Shown piece after piece: positions 1 to 9,274 of a stretch of DNA of 46,552 bases (positions are counted from its first letter, which is position 1; each line of letters opens with the position of its first letter). The position numbers and the translations under genes were made by a program. The stretch is from NCBI GenBank assembly GCA_029880105.1, contig JAOUPA010000001.1, positions 1-46,552 of the forward strand, read 5' to 3'. The stretch is from Gammaproteobacteria bacterium (GTDB lineage Bacteria; Pseudomonadota; Gammaproteobacteria; SZUA-229). Below the pieces are notes generated by a model. That model did not search any database and was not told the origin of the DNA. It saw only the letters and a program-made list of their open reading frames with translations.

Positions 1-1
1 A

Positions 2-85
2 GGTAACGGCGACCGGGGAGACGGCAACGCTTTCATCGCGTTCTGTCCAGAGGGCGGCGACCAAATTCCCGGTAAAAGGTTGTGA
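2..85 (+). CDS. 3' end of an upstream gene, possibly pilX (minor pilin accessory), partial
   Basis: An open frame enters the window at base 2 and stops with TGA at 83-85, giving 27 residues that end in PGKRL. The Shine-Dalgarno of the next gene (AGGAG, 86-90) follows at once, so this tail belongs to the same operon. In Pseudomonas-type minor-pilin operons the gene before pilY1 is pilX, and one Cys near the C-terminus (AFIAFCPEGG) suits a pilin-like disulfide. Only the tail is visible, so the identity is inferred from position. Confidence 0.4.
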   Translation, partial: GNGDRGDGNAFIAFCPEGGDQIPGKRL

Positions 86-97
86 AGGAGATGATTT

Positions 98-415
98 ATG
101 AAGCTGCTAATTAATCTGGTCTGTGCGATATCGTTTTTTCTGAGCCAGTATGCCATGGCAGAAGAACACCCGTATGTGCCTTATGTGGCGCGGGCTTTAA
201 GTATCAAGCTATCAAATGATCGAACAGGTATCATCAAGGATGTCAGGTGTACCGGCTGTGATTTTACGACGGTGATAATTACGCCGAAAACCAGGGCCTA
301 TAGTAATGATGTTGAGGTCGATTTGCTCGAGGCGAAGATGTGGGCCGGCAAGCCAGCGCTGGTATCATTTAATCCAGAAACTCGGGAAGTACAAACTATT
401 CGTTGGCATGAATAG
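98..415 (+). CDS. Small exported protein between the pilX-position gene and pilY1, unknown function
   Basis: 105 residues. A signal peptide (KLL then a hydrophobic core) ends at AMA, with predicted cleavage after residue 21, so the mature protein of about 84 residues is periplasmic or secreted. It carries a CxxC pair, Cys51 and Cys54 (RCTGCD), and otherwise looks like a small beta-rich domain (TVIITPKTRAY, GKPALVSFN). A strong Shine-Dalgarno (AGGAG at 86-90) supports the ATG at 98. It sits 12 bases after the upstream gene and 26 before pilY1, so it probably belongs to the type IV pilus operon. In Pseudomonas the small gene pilY2 lies after pilY1; here nothing lies between pilY1 and pilE, so this could be a positional analogue. 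I do not recognise the family. Confidence 0.8.
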   Translation: MKLLINLVCAISFFLSQYAMAEEHPYVPYVARALSIKLSNDRTGIIKDVRCTGCDFTTVIITPKTRAYSNDVEVDLLEAKMWAGKPALVSFNPETREVQTIRWHE

Positions 416-441
416 TCCGTGGTAGTCATGAGAGGCTTGTT

Positions 442-3400
442 ATGAGTTACATAGGTAAAAAATTTCAAAAGATTTCCATTGGCTTTGCCCTGGGCTGCGG
501 TGTGCTGGCACCAGCCTACGCAGACGATATCGAGATTTATACTAACGCGAATTTGCTGGGTGCGCGGGCACAGCCGAATGTGATGTTCGTTATGGATTCT
601 TCCTGGGATATGTCAGGCACCTTACCAGCGTCGGAGCCATACGATTACACTAGAACTTATGACCTGTCAGGCGGTTACCTGCCGAACAAAGTCTATTACA
701 CCAATGACGGCACTCTACCTAAAACCAATGGCGACTATTTTGACTGGGCTGCCAATCACTGCCTGCACTCGTTGGAAGAATACGATCCCAATAATGGTGG
801 TTTCCAGGGTGCATTTACAGGCTCTTTATATACAACTGGTATGTATCTGGGCCAGGTGGCACAGTTCTATAATGCGGCTGGCAAGCTATTCTGGCGGGAT
901 CTTGTCACCAACAATGCGACGACACGGGCCTACCCTATAGAGTGTGTGCAGGATCATGATATACACGGCCAAAATGGTGCTGTTGGTAATAAAAATTTTA
1001 TTGCCAATAGTCCAGATACCACTACAGGCTGGGTTGGTGTAGAGAACAAAAGTGTTGCCGCGACTATCTGGGCAAATAACGCACAGAACTATACCTTGTT
1101 TTCAGGCAACTACCTCAATTATCTGAAAGACCCTACTGTAGTATTTTCACAGGTCCCCCTGTTTGATCAGTTAAAAAATGCGATTGGTACACTGGTAGCC
1201 AGTGTCAGTAATATCAATATGGGCCTGATGCAGTATGATAGAAAGATTAATGTCATTGACGGTGTGGACTACGGTGGTGAAGGTGGCCCGGTTATCTATC
1301 CCACGCTGGACGTGAACCTGGGTCGTCAGGACTTTTACAACCGCCTGGGTAATATGCAGGTAGGTGTTGATTCGGTTATTTCTGAAACCTATTTCGAGGC
1401 GCTGAAATACTTTGGTGGCGCAGAGGCGCATTATGGCACCAAGTCACTACCCAGCAACCAGGTGGGTAGTATGTTACCGGGTAATATCGAGTACGAGACA
1501 CCGATCACAGAGACCTGTCAGAAGAACTATATTATCGTCGTTTCGAATGGTCAGGCAACTTATGACTACCTCGATGCCAGCAAACGATCAACCCTGGCTG
1601 GCTTTGATGTTGGTTCGTGTAATACCGGGCCATATGCAGGTTGGAACAGTAACCAGGATGCCTTTAATTCAGATGGCTCGACCATTGATAACTGCCTGGA
1701 TGAGCTGGCTGATTGGGCGCATACCAATGATGTGGCAACGCGTGCCGATACACCGGCACATGTCGGTGATCAGAATATTACCACCTATACAGTGGGTTTC
1801 GCTTTTCCTGCCATAGCCTCGCAACAGCTTTTAGATGGCGAAAAGCTGTTGCGCGATACGGCCTTTAAGGGTGGTGGTCGATTTGCCGAGGCATCGAATG
1901 AGGCTGATCTGGTCCGTGTTCTAAATGAACTGGTATCAGAAATTCTTAAGGTGAACTCAACGTTCTCATCACCAGCGGTGTCGGTGAACGCGTTCAACCG
2001 TGCCACCAACCTGGATGATCTTTTCTTTACCCTGTTTAAACCGGCTGATGGTGAGCACTGGGAGGGTAATCTCAAAAAATTTAAGCTGGAATTTGACGCA
2101 AATAGATTGCCATTTGTAGCCGATAAAAACCACAATCCAGCCATTGATGCTGCATCAGGCTTCTTTAAAGATACCTCGGTCAGTTACTGGACGGCACCAA
2201 TTGATGCACCGGATGGTGCTGAAACCGCCAAGGGTGGTGCAGCCAGTAATATTGCAATGATACGTAAAATATATACATTTACTGGTAGCTATTCAGGTGC
2301 TACAGGGGTACTGACGCCAAGCAATAGTGATCTGACTTCTGTGACCAATAGGCTTACCCTGTCAAATACCAATATTACCGATGCTATGCTTGGTGGGCTA
2401 GCAACTAAGCCTCCTGTATCGGTGACGTTCTTTGGTTTTACATTTACATATGACTATAAAACGGCGCTTATACTCTGGTCGAGTGGCTATGATATTAAGG
2501 ATGTTAATACTAATGGTAATGTATTCGATGCGCGTCGTGAAATGGGTGACCCACTACACGCTGAGCCGGCGCTTGTACAATATGGGCAACTCGCAGGCGG
2601 CGTGCCTGATCTGGTAGCCTATGTAGCAACCAATGATGGCTATCTGCATGCGTTTAATACGGTCACAGGAAAAGAAAATTTTGCTTTTGTGCCACAGGAG
2701 ATATTGCCCAGGTTGCAGAATGTATTTGATGATACAGGCGTTACTGGAAAGGCTTATGGACTCGATGGCAATGTCATTTCATGGATTAATGATGCTAACC
2801 ATGATGGTACCGTTTCTGGTGCAGGCGAACACGTTTACCTGTATTTTGGTATGCGAAGAGGTGGTCGTTATATCTATTCACTGGATGTGACAAACAGAAA
2901 CCAGCCAAAACTACGTTGGGTCATTGAGGGTGGCACCGGTGATTATGCTGAACTGGGCCAGACGTGGTCATCACCGAATGTTGAAAGAATTAAAATAGGT
3001 GGTACAGAAAGGGTTGTTTTAATCTTTGGTGCCGGTTATGACGTTAACCAGGATTTGCTGCTGACACGAGGTACTGATACCGTTGGCCGTGGTATTTATA
3101 TCGTCGATGCAACGACAGGCGAGATGTTGTGGCGTGCAGGCCCCGATGGTGCGGCTGATTTACAGCTTACTAATATGCTTTACAGTATACCGGGCCGTAT
3201 TAAGCCAATAGATATTGATGGTGACGGCTACGTTGATCGCCTGTATGCAGGCGATATGGGTGGACAGCTATGGCGTATTGATATTGATAATAACGCAACG
3301 GGTAGTACTGTAGCCGCAAAAGGCGGACGTATTGCAGACCTGGCTATAGATGGTAGCGTTAATGACAACCGCCGATTCTATAATCCACCTGATGTCGCCA

Positions 3401-4038
3401 TTATTCTTGAAAAGGGGCAGGCACCCTATATTGCTGTTCTTGCGGCTTCAGGCTACAGGGCGCATCCACTGCAGACAGCCACACATGATCGCGCATATAT
3501 GATTCGTGATTATGATGTATATACAGTGCCAGCGTCGTATACAACCTTAACTGAGGCAGACTTGTTCGATACAACAGACAATTTAATTGGTCAGGGAACT
3601 CAGCTTCAAATAGATGCTGCAAAGGCTTTACTTGGTGCTGCTAAAGGCTGGTATATTACGTTTAGAGAAATGAGTGGGGCATATGTGGGTGAGAAGGCGC
3701 TGTCCGAGTCATTGATCTTGAACAATGTTGCCATCTTCACAACATTTATACCGGCTGCGGCAGGCCTGACTGCGAATACCTGTAAGGCAAACGATGGTAC
3801 TGGCGCAATTTATTACGTTAATATCGCTGATGGTACGCCGACAGATGATGGTGATACCTCAACGACTGAGACACGCGAAGACCGCAGAACACTCCTTGCT
3901 CGTGGTGGTATTCCGCCAACACCACGTGTGATTATTACTGAAGATGGTATTCCTACGCTATGTGTAGGTACCGAATGTAGTAAAGCAGGTGAAGTTGGAA
4001 CTGTCGAGAGATTGTATTGGTATGAAGTTGAACAATAA
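442..4038 (+). CDS. pilY1: PilY1-type type IV pilus tip adhesin / assembly factor
   Basis: 1198 residues, exported: the signal peptide ends AYA with cleavage after residue 27. An N-terminal von Willebrand A-like region starts near residue 44 (QPNVMFVMDSSWDMSG). The C-terminal half is the PilY1 beta-propeller, recognisable at 727-737 (YVATNDGYLHAF) and at the calcium loop with Asp924, Asp926, Asp928 and Asp932 (DIDGDGYVD), the site known in Pseudomonas PilY1 to control pilus extension and retraction. A second EF-hand-like loop, DANHDG, begins at Asp784. The first MIDAS motif is degenerate: DxSxS reads D52-S-S54-W-D56. PilY1 caps the pilus tip with the minor pilins and can act as adhesin or mechanosensor. 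It is followed 17 bases later by a pilin gene, as expected. Confidence 0.95.
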   Translation: MSYIGKKFQKISIGFALGCGVLAPAYADDIEIYTNANLLGARAQPNVMFVMDSSWDMSGTLPASEPYDYTRTYDLSGGYLPNKVYYTNDGTLPKTNGDYFDWAANHCLHSLEEYDPNNGGFQGAFTGSLYTTGMYLGQVAQFYNAAGKLFWRDLVTNNATTRAYPIECVQDHDIHGQNGAVGNKNFIANSPDTTTGWVGVENKSVAATIWANNAQNYTLFSGNYLNYLKDPTVVFSQVPLFDQLKNAIGTLVASVSNINMGLMQYDRKINVIDGVDYGGEGGPVIYPTLDVNLGRQDFYNRLGNMQVGVDSVISETYFEALKYFGGAEAHYGTKSLPSNQVGSMLPGNIEYETPITETCQKNYIIVVSNGQATYDYLDASKRSTLAGFDVGSCNTGPYAGWNSNQDAFNSDGSTIDNCLDELADWAHTNDVATRADTPAHVGDQNITTYTVGFAFPAIASQQLLDGEKLLRDTAFKGGGRFAEASNEADLVRVLNELVSEILKVNSTFSSPAVSVNAFNRATNLDDLFFTLFKPADGEHWEGNLKKFKLEFDANRLPFVADKNHNPAIDAASGFFKDTSVSYWTAPIDAPDGAETAKGGAASNIAMIRKIYTFTGSYSGATGVLTPSNSDLTSVTNRLTLSNTNITDAMLGGLATKPPVSVTFFGFTFTYDYKTALILWSSGYDIKDVNTNGNVFDARREMGDPLHAEPALVQYGQLAGGVPDLVAYVATNDGYLHAFNTVTGKENFAFVPQEILPRLQNVFDDTGVTGKAYGLDGNVISWINDANHDGTVSGAGEHVYLYFGMRRGGRYIYSLDVTNRNQPKLRWVIEGGTGDYAELGQTWSSPNVERIKIGGTERVVLIFGAGYDVNQDLLLTRGTDTVGRGIYIVDATTGEMLWRAGPDGAADLQLTNMLYSIPGRIKPIDIDGDGYVDRLYAGDMGGQLWRIDIDNNATGSTVAAKGGRIADLAIDGSVNDNRRFYNPPDVAIILEKGQAPYIAVLAASGYRAHPLQTATHDRAYMIRDYDVYTVPASYTTLTEADLFDTTDNLIGQGTQLQIDAAKALLGAAKGWYITFREMSGAYVGEKALSESLILNNVAIFTTFIPAAAGLTANTCKANDGTGAIYYVNIADGTPTDDGDTSTTETREDRRTLLARGGIPPTPRVIITEDGIPTLCVGTECSKAGEVGTVERLYWYEVEQ

Positions 4039-4055
4039 ATATAGGGCTATGAGTG

Positions 4056-4451
4056 ATGAAAAATAATAACGGATTCTCCTTGATTGAGTTAATGATTGTC
4101 GTGGCTATTATCGGGATATTGAGTGCAATTGCGATTCCTAGTTATAAGGAATACATGACTGAATCACGTCGCTCTGATGCCAAAGTAGGGCTGAGCAAGA
4201 TTGCGGACAAACAGGAACGGTATTATTTGCAGAATAACACTTATACTACTGATCTTGCTGCGATTGCTACAAACGCGACATCTGATGGAGGTTTTTATAT
4301 ATTTGACGTTGTATCAGCAAATGTGAGTGGCTTTGAAGTGACTGCTACCGCAATTGGAGATCAGGCGTCAGATACAGACTGCAAAACCCTATCATTAACT
4401 TCAACCGGGCTGAAATCAGCAACCGGCGACGATCCGACTTCGTGTTGGTAA
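4056..4451 (+). CDS. pilE: Type IV minor pilin, PilE-like
   Basis: 131 residues from ATG 4056; a GTG directly upstream at 4053 is an alternative. It has the class III signal of type IV pilins: a short basic leader MKNNNG, then the prepilin peptidase cut before F in GFSLIELMIVVAIIG, with Glu at +5 of the mature protein, and a hydrophobic N-terminal helix. Two late cysteines (TDCKTL and the final SCW) fit the C-terminal disulfide loop. PilE is a minor pilin in the PilVWXE-PilY1 priming complex at the pilus tip. The gene lies 17 bases after pilY1 and converges on ispH. I see no clear terminator in the 35-base gap. Confidence 0.93.
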   Translation: MKNNNGFSLIELMIVVAIIGILSAIAIPSYKEYMTESRRSDAKVGLSKIADKQERYYLQNNTYTTDLAAIATNATSDGGFYIFDVVSANVSGFEVTATAIGDQASDTDCKTLSLTSTGLKSATGDDPTSCW

Positions 4452-4486
4452 TGTATTTATTGTCTGTATATATTTTGTAAATTTAT

Positions 4487-5428
4487 CTATTCAGTTGTTC
4501 TTAGTGCTTTGGGTAGTTGGAATCGTACCGATTCAGCTGCCCCATAGTCGTTATGGATGCTTGCCTGAAACTGCGACTGTAACCTGTCCATCACTTCCTT
4601 AACCAGAACTTCAGGCGCAGATGCACCCGCGGTGACGCCAACTGATGTTGCATTAAGAAACCAGTCCACATTTATGTCATTAGCATCATCAATGAGATAG
4701 GCGTTAACACCCTGCTTCTCAGCAAGTTCTCGTAATCGGTTGGAGTTTGAGCTGTTGGTAGAGCCGATGACCAGAAAGACGTCTACCTTGTTTGAAAGCT
4801 CACGTACAGCATCCTGACGATTCTGTGTTGCATAACAGATGTCATCTTTGCGAGGCCCCTGAATGGAGGGAAATCGTTGCTCTAGGGCATCGATAATCTG
4901 GCGGGTGTCATCGACTGACAGGGTTGTCTGGGAGACGTAAGCCAGATTATCTGGGTTGTCGATTTCCAGATCATTCACATCATCAATTGTTTCTACGAGG
5001 TAAATCTTCCCGCTAGATGATGAGTCATACTGACCAAGGGTGCCCTCAACTTCGGGGTGGCCCGCATGACCAATTAGAATTACATTAACATTTGTTTGTG
5101 CGTAGCGAGCCACTTCAAGATGGACTTTGGTAACCAGTGGGCAGGTGGCATCGAAGACACGAAGCGCGCGCTGGTCGGCTTCGGTGCGAACTGCCTGGGA
5201 TACACCATGTGCACTGAAGATAACAGTGGCGTCATCAGGTACTTCACTGAGGGCCTCAACAAAAACAGCACCTTTTTGTGCAAGATTATTAACAACATAC
5301 CGGTTGTGTACCACTTCATGACGGACATAAACTGGCGCACCAAAAATATCGAGTGCTCTCTCGACAATTTCAATGGCTCGATCAACGCCTGCACAGAAAC
5401 CACGGGGATTAGCGAGATAGATATCCAT
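4487..5428 (-). CDS. ispH: 4-hydroxy-3-methylbut-2-enyl diphosphate reductase (IspH/LytB)
   Basis: 313 residues, the usual family length. IspH is the last enzyme of the MEP pathway and reduces HMBPP to IPP and DMAPP with a [4Fe-4S] cluster. The three cluster cysteines are present: Cys12 (GFCAGV), Cys96 (DATCPL) and Cys198 (DICYAT). The catalytic Glu126 lies in HPEVEG, and the motif SAHGVS is intact. It is the last gene of the ileS-lspA-fkpB-ispH run, 8 bases after fkpB, matching the E. coli and Pseudomonas order. It supplies precursors for IspB, encoded further along in this window. Confidence 0.98.
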   Translation of the reverse strand: MDIYLANPRGFCAGVDRAIEIVERALDIFGAPVYVRHEVVHNRYVVNNLAQKGAVFVEALSEVPDDATVIFSAHGVSQAVRTEADQRALRVFDATCPLVTKVHLEVARYAQTNVNVILIGHAGHPEVEGTLGQYDSSSSGKIYLVETIDDVNDLEIDNPDNLAYVSQTTLSVDDTRQIIDALEQRFPSIQGPRKDDICYATQNRQDAVRELSNKVDVFLVIGSTNSSNSNRLRELAEKQGVNAYLIDDANDINVDWFLNATSVGVTAGASAPEVLVKEVMDRLQSQFQASIHNDYGAAESVRFQLPKALRTTE

Positions 5429-5436
5429 AGTATTGA

Positions 5437-5895
5437 TTAATTATCTTGCCCATAGGAGTGAGTGTTGTTGATTTCAAGTATTTTGACTGTGAATATGAGT
5501 GGAAGACCAGCAAGTGGATGGTTGAAATCAACTTGAACACCATCGTTGGTAATGGCGCGAACCGTACCTGGAAGGTCATCGCCATCGGGTGTTCCAAAAT
5601 TAAATGTCACGCCTATTTCTGGTGACAGATCATCACTAAAATCGGACAGCGGCATGGTATGAATGTTATCTTCATCACGGAAACCAAAACACTGCTCCGG
5701 GGTGAGTGTCAGGGATTGTTCATCGTTGGCTCTTAGTCCAATAAGTGCGAGCTGCATACCTTCAGGTAGTTGTGAGTCGAGCATATTGATCTCAAGCGGG
5801 TCTTCGCCAAAATTGCTTTCAATAACCGTGCCATCGGTGAGCATAAGGCTGTAGTGTAATAATACCTGGCTGGTTTGATTAATTTTTTCAGCCAT
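5437..5895 (-). CDS. fkpB: FKBP-type peptidyl-prolyl isomerase, FkpB/SlpA type
   Basis: 152 residues from ATG 5895. A TTG 15 bases upstream would add five residues, but the Shine-Dalgarno GAGGAA lies just after that TTG, which decides for the ATG. The FKBP half (VLLHYSLMLTDGTVIES) is followed by the inserted chaperone-like flap typical of SlyD/SlpA proteins and by the closing strand (VDFNHPLAGLPLIFTVKI). It lacks the His-rich tail of SlyD and is probably cytoplasmic. The start lies 8 bases before the lspA stop codon begins on this strand, so the genes are closely coupled. The order lspA-fkpB-ispH is widely conserved in gammaproteobacteria. Confidence 0.95.
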   Translation of the reverse strand: MAEKINQTSQVLLHYSLMLTDGTVIESNFGEDPLEINMLDSQLPEGMQLALIGLRANDEQSLTLTPEQCFGFRDEDNIHTMPLSDFSDDLSPEIGVTFNFGTPDGDDLPGTVRAITNDGVQVDFNHPLAGLPLIFTVKILEINNTHSYGQDN

Positions 5896-6412
5896 TATCT
5901 TTTTCCTCAAAGTGTTCCTTGATCATGTCGATCACTAACATTGCTGCGCCAAGTGAAATTGCCGAATCAGCAATATTAAAGGCTGGCCAGAAACAGGTGG
6001 AGCCAGAATCGAGCTTCCATAGGGAAAATCCAGGCAGGCAGGCATCAGCATGATAATAATACTGGATGAAGTCGATGACATGACCAAAAAGTACGCGATC
6101 AATCAGGTTGCCAATAGCGCCGCCAAGAATGAGGGCAAGGCCAATCGAAAGTAGTTTTTTGTTTTTATCGAGTTGCTTTAACCAGAAGAAAAGAAACAGG
6201 CTAATGGCGGATGATAATGCAATGAAGAACCAACGCTGCCACCCGCCAGCATTGCTGAGAAAGCTGAAGGCAGCACCCTCATTGTACATTAGCGTCCAGT
6301 TCAGGTTGGATATAACGGCAACAGGCTGGTGTGATACCAGTGATTGCTCTGCCAGCTGTTTAGTGAGCTGATCAAGAACAGTTACAACAACAGTTAGCCA
6401 GAGCCAGTTCAC
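5888..6412 (-). CDS. lspA: Lipoprotein signal peptidase (signal peptidase II)
   Basis: 174 residues with a GTG start. LspA is an inner-membrane aspartyl protease that removes the signal peptide from diacylglyceryl-prolipoproteins. Four hydrophobic segments are visible. Family motifs are present: MYNEGAAFS (about 42-50), GNLIDR (101-106), VIDF with Asp114, and FNIADSA with Asp149, the last two matching the catalytic pair. The spacing between those aspartates is 35 residues, about 16 more than the Pseudomonas enzyme as I recall it. The extra stretch holds two cysteines (Cys125, Cys140). The gene lies 9 bases after ileS, as in E. coli. Substrates in this window include TatT and the lipoprotein at 20223-20831. 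Confidence 0.96.
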   Translation of the reverse strand: MNWLWLTVVVTVLDQLTKQLAEQSLVSHQPVAVISNLNWTLMYNEGAAFSFLSNAGGWQRWFFIALSSAISLFLFFWLKQLDKNKKLLSIGLALILGGAIGNLIDRVLFGHVIDFIQYYYHADACLPGFSLWKLDSGSTCFWPAFNIADSAISLGAAMLVIDMIKEHFEEKDNG

Positions 6413-6421
6413 GTTATAGGC

Positions 6422-9256
6422 CTAGGCGAAGCGGCGTGTTTCGCCACGCACTGCTACATTCTCAACACAGCGGCCACAAAGCTCTGGATGCGACGGGTGC
6501 TGGCCAACGTCGTCACGGTGATGCCAGCAACGAACACACTTGGTGTGCTCAGATGCAAAAGCCGAGATTTTAATGATGCTGCCATTACTCAATTTTGATT
6601 CAATAGAGTTTTTATCTGCAGCACTTAAGGCGGAGACCTTTGCATCTGATGTTATCAGCACAAAACGCAACTCGTTATCGAGCTGGTTCAGCTGATTAAA
6701 AACTTCACCATCACAGTAGATGATGACTTCAGCATCGAGAGAAGAGCCAATTTTATTTTCATTGCGCAGTATTTCAAGTTGTTTACTAATGGAGGCTCTG
6801 GTTTCCAGAATGTTCTGCCAGAAAGCCATATTCATGGCATCATGCGTATCTAGTTCAAAAAGTTCCTGATACCAGTTTTCAAGAAATACGGATTTAGAAT
6901 GCTCACCAGGAATTGCCTTCCATATTTCATCAGCAGTGAAACTCAAAATTGGTGCCATCCAGCGACACATGGCTTCAGCGATATGATACAGCGCAGTCTG
7001 TGCAGAACGACGTGCAATACTATTTGTTTGTGCTGTGTACTGACGATCCTTGATGACATCGAGATAAAAGCCGCCCAGATCAACGGAGCAAAAGTTATGC
7101 AACTTCTGGTAGATGAGGTGGAAATTGTAACTGTCGTAGGCAGCAATAATTTCATCCTGAAGTGATCTGGTTTTGGCTACGGCCCAGCGATCCAGAGGCA
7201 ACATTTTTTCTGCATCAAGTTTGTCTCGTGCCGGTTCAAAACCATTGAGGTTAGAGAGCAGGAAGCGTGCGGTATTGCGAATACGGCGATAGGTGTCGGC
7301 AGAACGTTTTAAAATTTCATCGGACACGGTCATCTCTGCGCTGTAATCACAGCTGGCAACCCAGAGCCGTAGAATGTCTGCGCCCAGAGAGTTGACGATT
7401 TTTTGAGGCGCGACCACGTTACCCAGAGACTTCGACATTTTGTGTCCCTTGGCATCAACGGTGAAGCCGTGTGTCAGTACGCTTCTGTATGGCGCAACTC
7501 CATTAATGGCTGTTGAGGTTAATAGTGATGACTGGAACCAGCCGCGATGCTGGTCTGAGCCTTCCAGGTATAAATCGGCTGGGAATGGCAGGCTTTCACG
7601 CTGGCCGAGTACGCAGGCGTGAGTAACGCCAGAATCGAACCAGACATCTAGTGTGTCAGTTGTTTTGTCGTAGTGTTTAGCATCATCGCCAATGAGTTCT
7701 GCGGCATTGAGTTCAAACCAGGCATCGATACTTTCTTTTTCGATGCGTTGTGCAACGGTTTCTATCAGTGCTTGCGTGTTGGGATGAAGCTCACCGGTTT
7801 CCTTGTGCACGAATAAGGTAATCGGAACACCCCATGTGCGTTGTCTTGATATGCACCAGTCGGGGCGGTTCTTGATCATGGTCTCAATACGAGCCTGGCC
7901 CCAGTCAGGAATCCACTGGGTTTTGTTCACTTCCCTGAGTGCCTGATCGCGCAGTCCATTCTGTTCCATGCTGACAAACCATTGCGGTGTTGCACGGAAA
8001 ATGATCGGTGTCTTGTGCCGCCAGCAGCAGGGATAACTGTGCTGCAGTTTTTCGTGTTTTAAGAGAGCGCCATTCTGCTCCAGTGTGTCAATTATGGCAG
8101 CATTGGCCTTGTGAACATGAATACCAGCAAATAATTCTGTATCAGGCAGGAAAACACCGTCGCTACCAACCGGGTTGTAAACTTCTAAACCATAACGCAG
8201 GCCAACGACATAGTCGTCCTGACCATGGCCGGGCGCTGTGTGCACCGCTCCAGTACCTGTTTCAGTAGTGACATGGTCGCCAAGAATGATCGGTACCTGC
8301 TTGTCATAAAAGGGGTGTTGCAGTAACTGCTTCTCCAGTTTGCTACCCGTGGTGTTACCGAGTACGCAGTACTGGTCGATGCCATAGCGGTGGAGCGCGG
8401 CTACTGCGAGTGTCTCTTCGAGTATCAGGCAGGCAGGGCCGTTACTGGTGGTGACCTGAATCAGTTGGTAATTGAAATCGGGATGCAGGCAGACGGCCTG
8501 GTTAGCTGGCAGGGTCCACGGTGTGGTTGTCCAGATCACCGCAGCAACATCGCCTTCTGCCTTGTTGGCGCAGCCAAAAATATTGAGAATAGATGCAGCA
8601 TCGGAGGCCTTGAACATGACGTCGATTGCGGGTGACTCTTTATCTTTGTATTCGACTTCAGCTTCAGCCAGTGCCGAGCCACAGTCCAGGCACCAGTGCA
8701 CCGGCTTGCTGCCTTTGTGCAGATGGCCTTTCTCAATGATCTTGCCGAGAGAGCGAACGATATCGGCTTCAAATTTGTAATCCATGGTGAGATAAGGTTT
8801 GTCCCAGTCACCGAGTACGCCGAGGCGAATAAAATCCTTGCGTTGGCCATCGACCTGCTTGGCCGCATATTCACGACATTTCTGGCGGAAAGTTTTTGCA
8901 TCAACCTTGTCACCGGCCTTGCCAATTTTTTTCTCGACCATTAATTCTATGGGCAGGCCGTGACAATCCCAGCCAGGGACGTAGCGCGCATCAAAACCTG
9001 CGATCGTTTTGCTTTTAACAATAATGTCTTTGAGAATCTTGTTGACCGCATGGCCGATGTGGATATCGCCATTGGCGTAAGGAGGACCATCGTGCAGCAC
9101 AAAAGTTGGCCGACCTTTGCAGGCCTCGCGAATCTGCTGATACAGGCCCTCACTATCCCATTCTTTGAGCATTTCCGGTTCGCGGTTGGCGAGATTGCCG
9201 CGCATCGGAAAGTCAGTATCTGGCAGATTCAGCGTTGGTTTGTAGTCGATGGTCAT
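6422..9256 (-). CDS. ileS: Isoleucyl-tRNA synthetase
   Basis: 944 residues, class I aminoacyl-tRNA synthetase that charges tRNA-Ile and edits misactivated valine. The HIGH motif is at residues 66-69 (HIGH) and KMSKS at 606-610. The editing (CP1) domain lies between them, and the C-terminal zinc-binding cysteines are Cys907, Cys910, Cys927 and Cys930. These positions fit the bacterial E. coli-like IleS type. The ATG at 9256 is preceded by a short gap of 18 bases after ribF, so the two are probably cotranscribed, and lspA follows 9 bases downstream. Confidence 0.99.
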   Translation of the reverse strand: MTIDYKPTLNLPDTDFPMRGNLANREPEMLKEWDSEGLYQQIREACKGRPTFVLHDGPPYANGDIHIGHAVNKILKDIIVKSKTIAGFDARYVPGWDCHGLPIELMVEKKIGKAGDKVDAKTFRQKCREYAAKQVDGQRKDFIRLGVLGDWDKPYLTMDYKFEADIVRSLGKIIEKGHLHKGSKPVHWCLDCGSALAEAEVEYKDKESPAIDVMFKASDAASILNIFGCANKAEGDVAAVIWTTTPWTLPANQAVCLHPDFNYQLIQVTTSNGPACLILEETLAVAALHRYGIDQYCVLGNTTGSKLEKQLLQHPFYDKQVPIILGDHVTTETGTGAVHTAPGHGQDDYVVGLRYGLEVYNPVGSDGVFLPDTELFAGIHVHKANAAIIDTLEQNGALLKHEKLQHSYPCCWRHKTPIIFRATPQWFVSMEQNGLRDQALREVNKTQWIPDWGQARIETMIKNRPDWCISRQRTWGVPITLFVHKETGELHPNTQALIETVAQRIEKESIDAWFELNAAELIGDDAKHYDKTTDTLDVWFDSGVTHACVLGQRESLPFPADLYLEGSDQHRGWFQSSLLTSTAINGVAPYRSVLTHGFTVDAKGHKMSKSLGNVVAPQKIVNSLGADILRLWVASCDYSAEMTVSDEILKRSADTYRRIRNTARFLLSNLNGFEPARDKLDAEKMLPLDRWAVAKTRSLQDEIIAAYDSYNFHLIYQKLHNFCSVDLGGFYLDVIKDRQYTAQTNSIARRSAQTALYHIAEAMCRWMAPILSFTADEIWKAIPGEHSKSVFLENWYQELFELDTHDAMNMAFWQNILETRASISKQLEILRNENKIGSSLDAEVIIYCDGEVFNQLNQLDNELRFVLITSDAKVSALSAADKNSIESKLSNGSIIKISAFASEHTKCVRCWHHRDDVGQHPSHPELCGRCVENVAVRGETRRFA

Positions 9257-9274
9257 GTCACGTTACTGTAAAAA

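Noticed and set aside
1171..2144. Minus-strand ORFs inside pilY1
   Set aside because: They are overlapping frames of a clear 1198-residue gene, with no family resemblance or ribosome-binding site.
6899..9271. Many plus-strand ORFs across ileS
   Set aside because: All are antisense to a well-conserved synthetase and do not resemble any protein.
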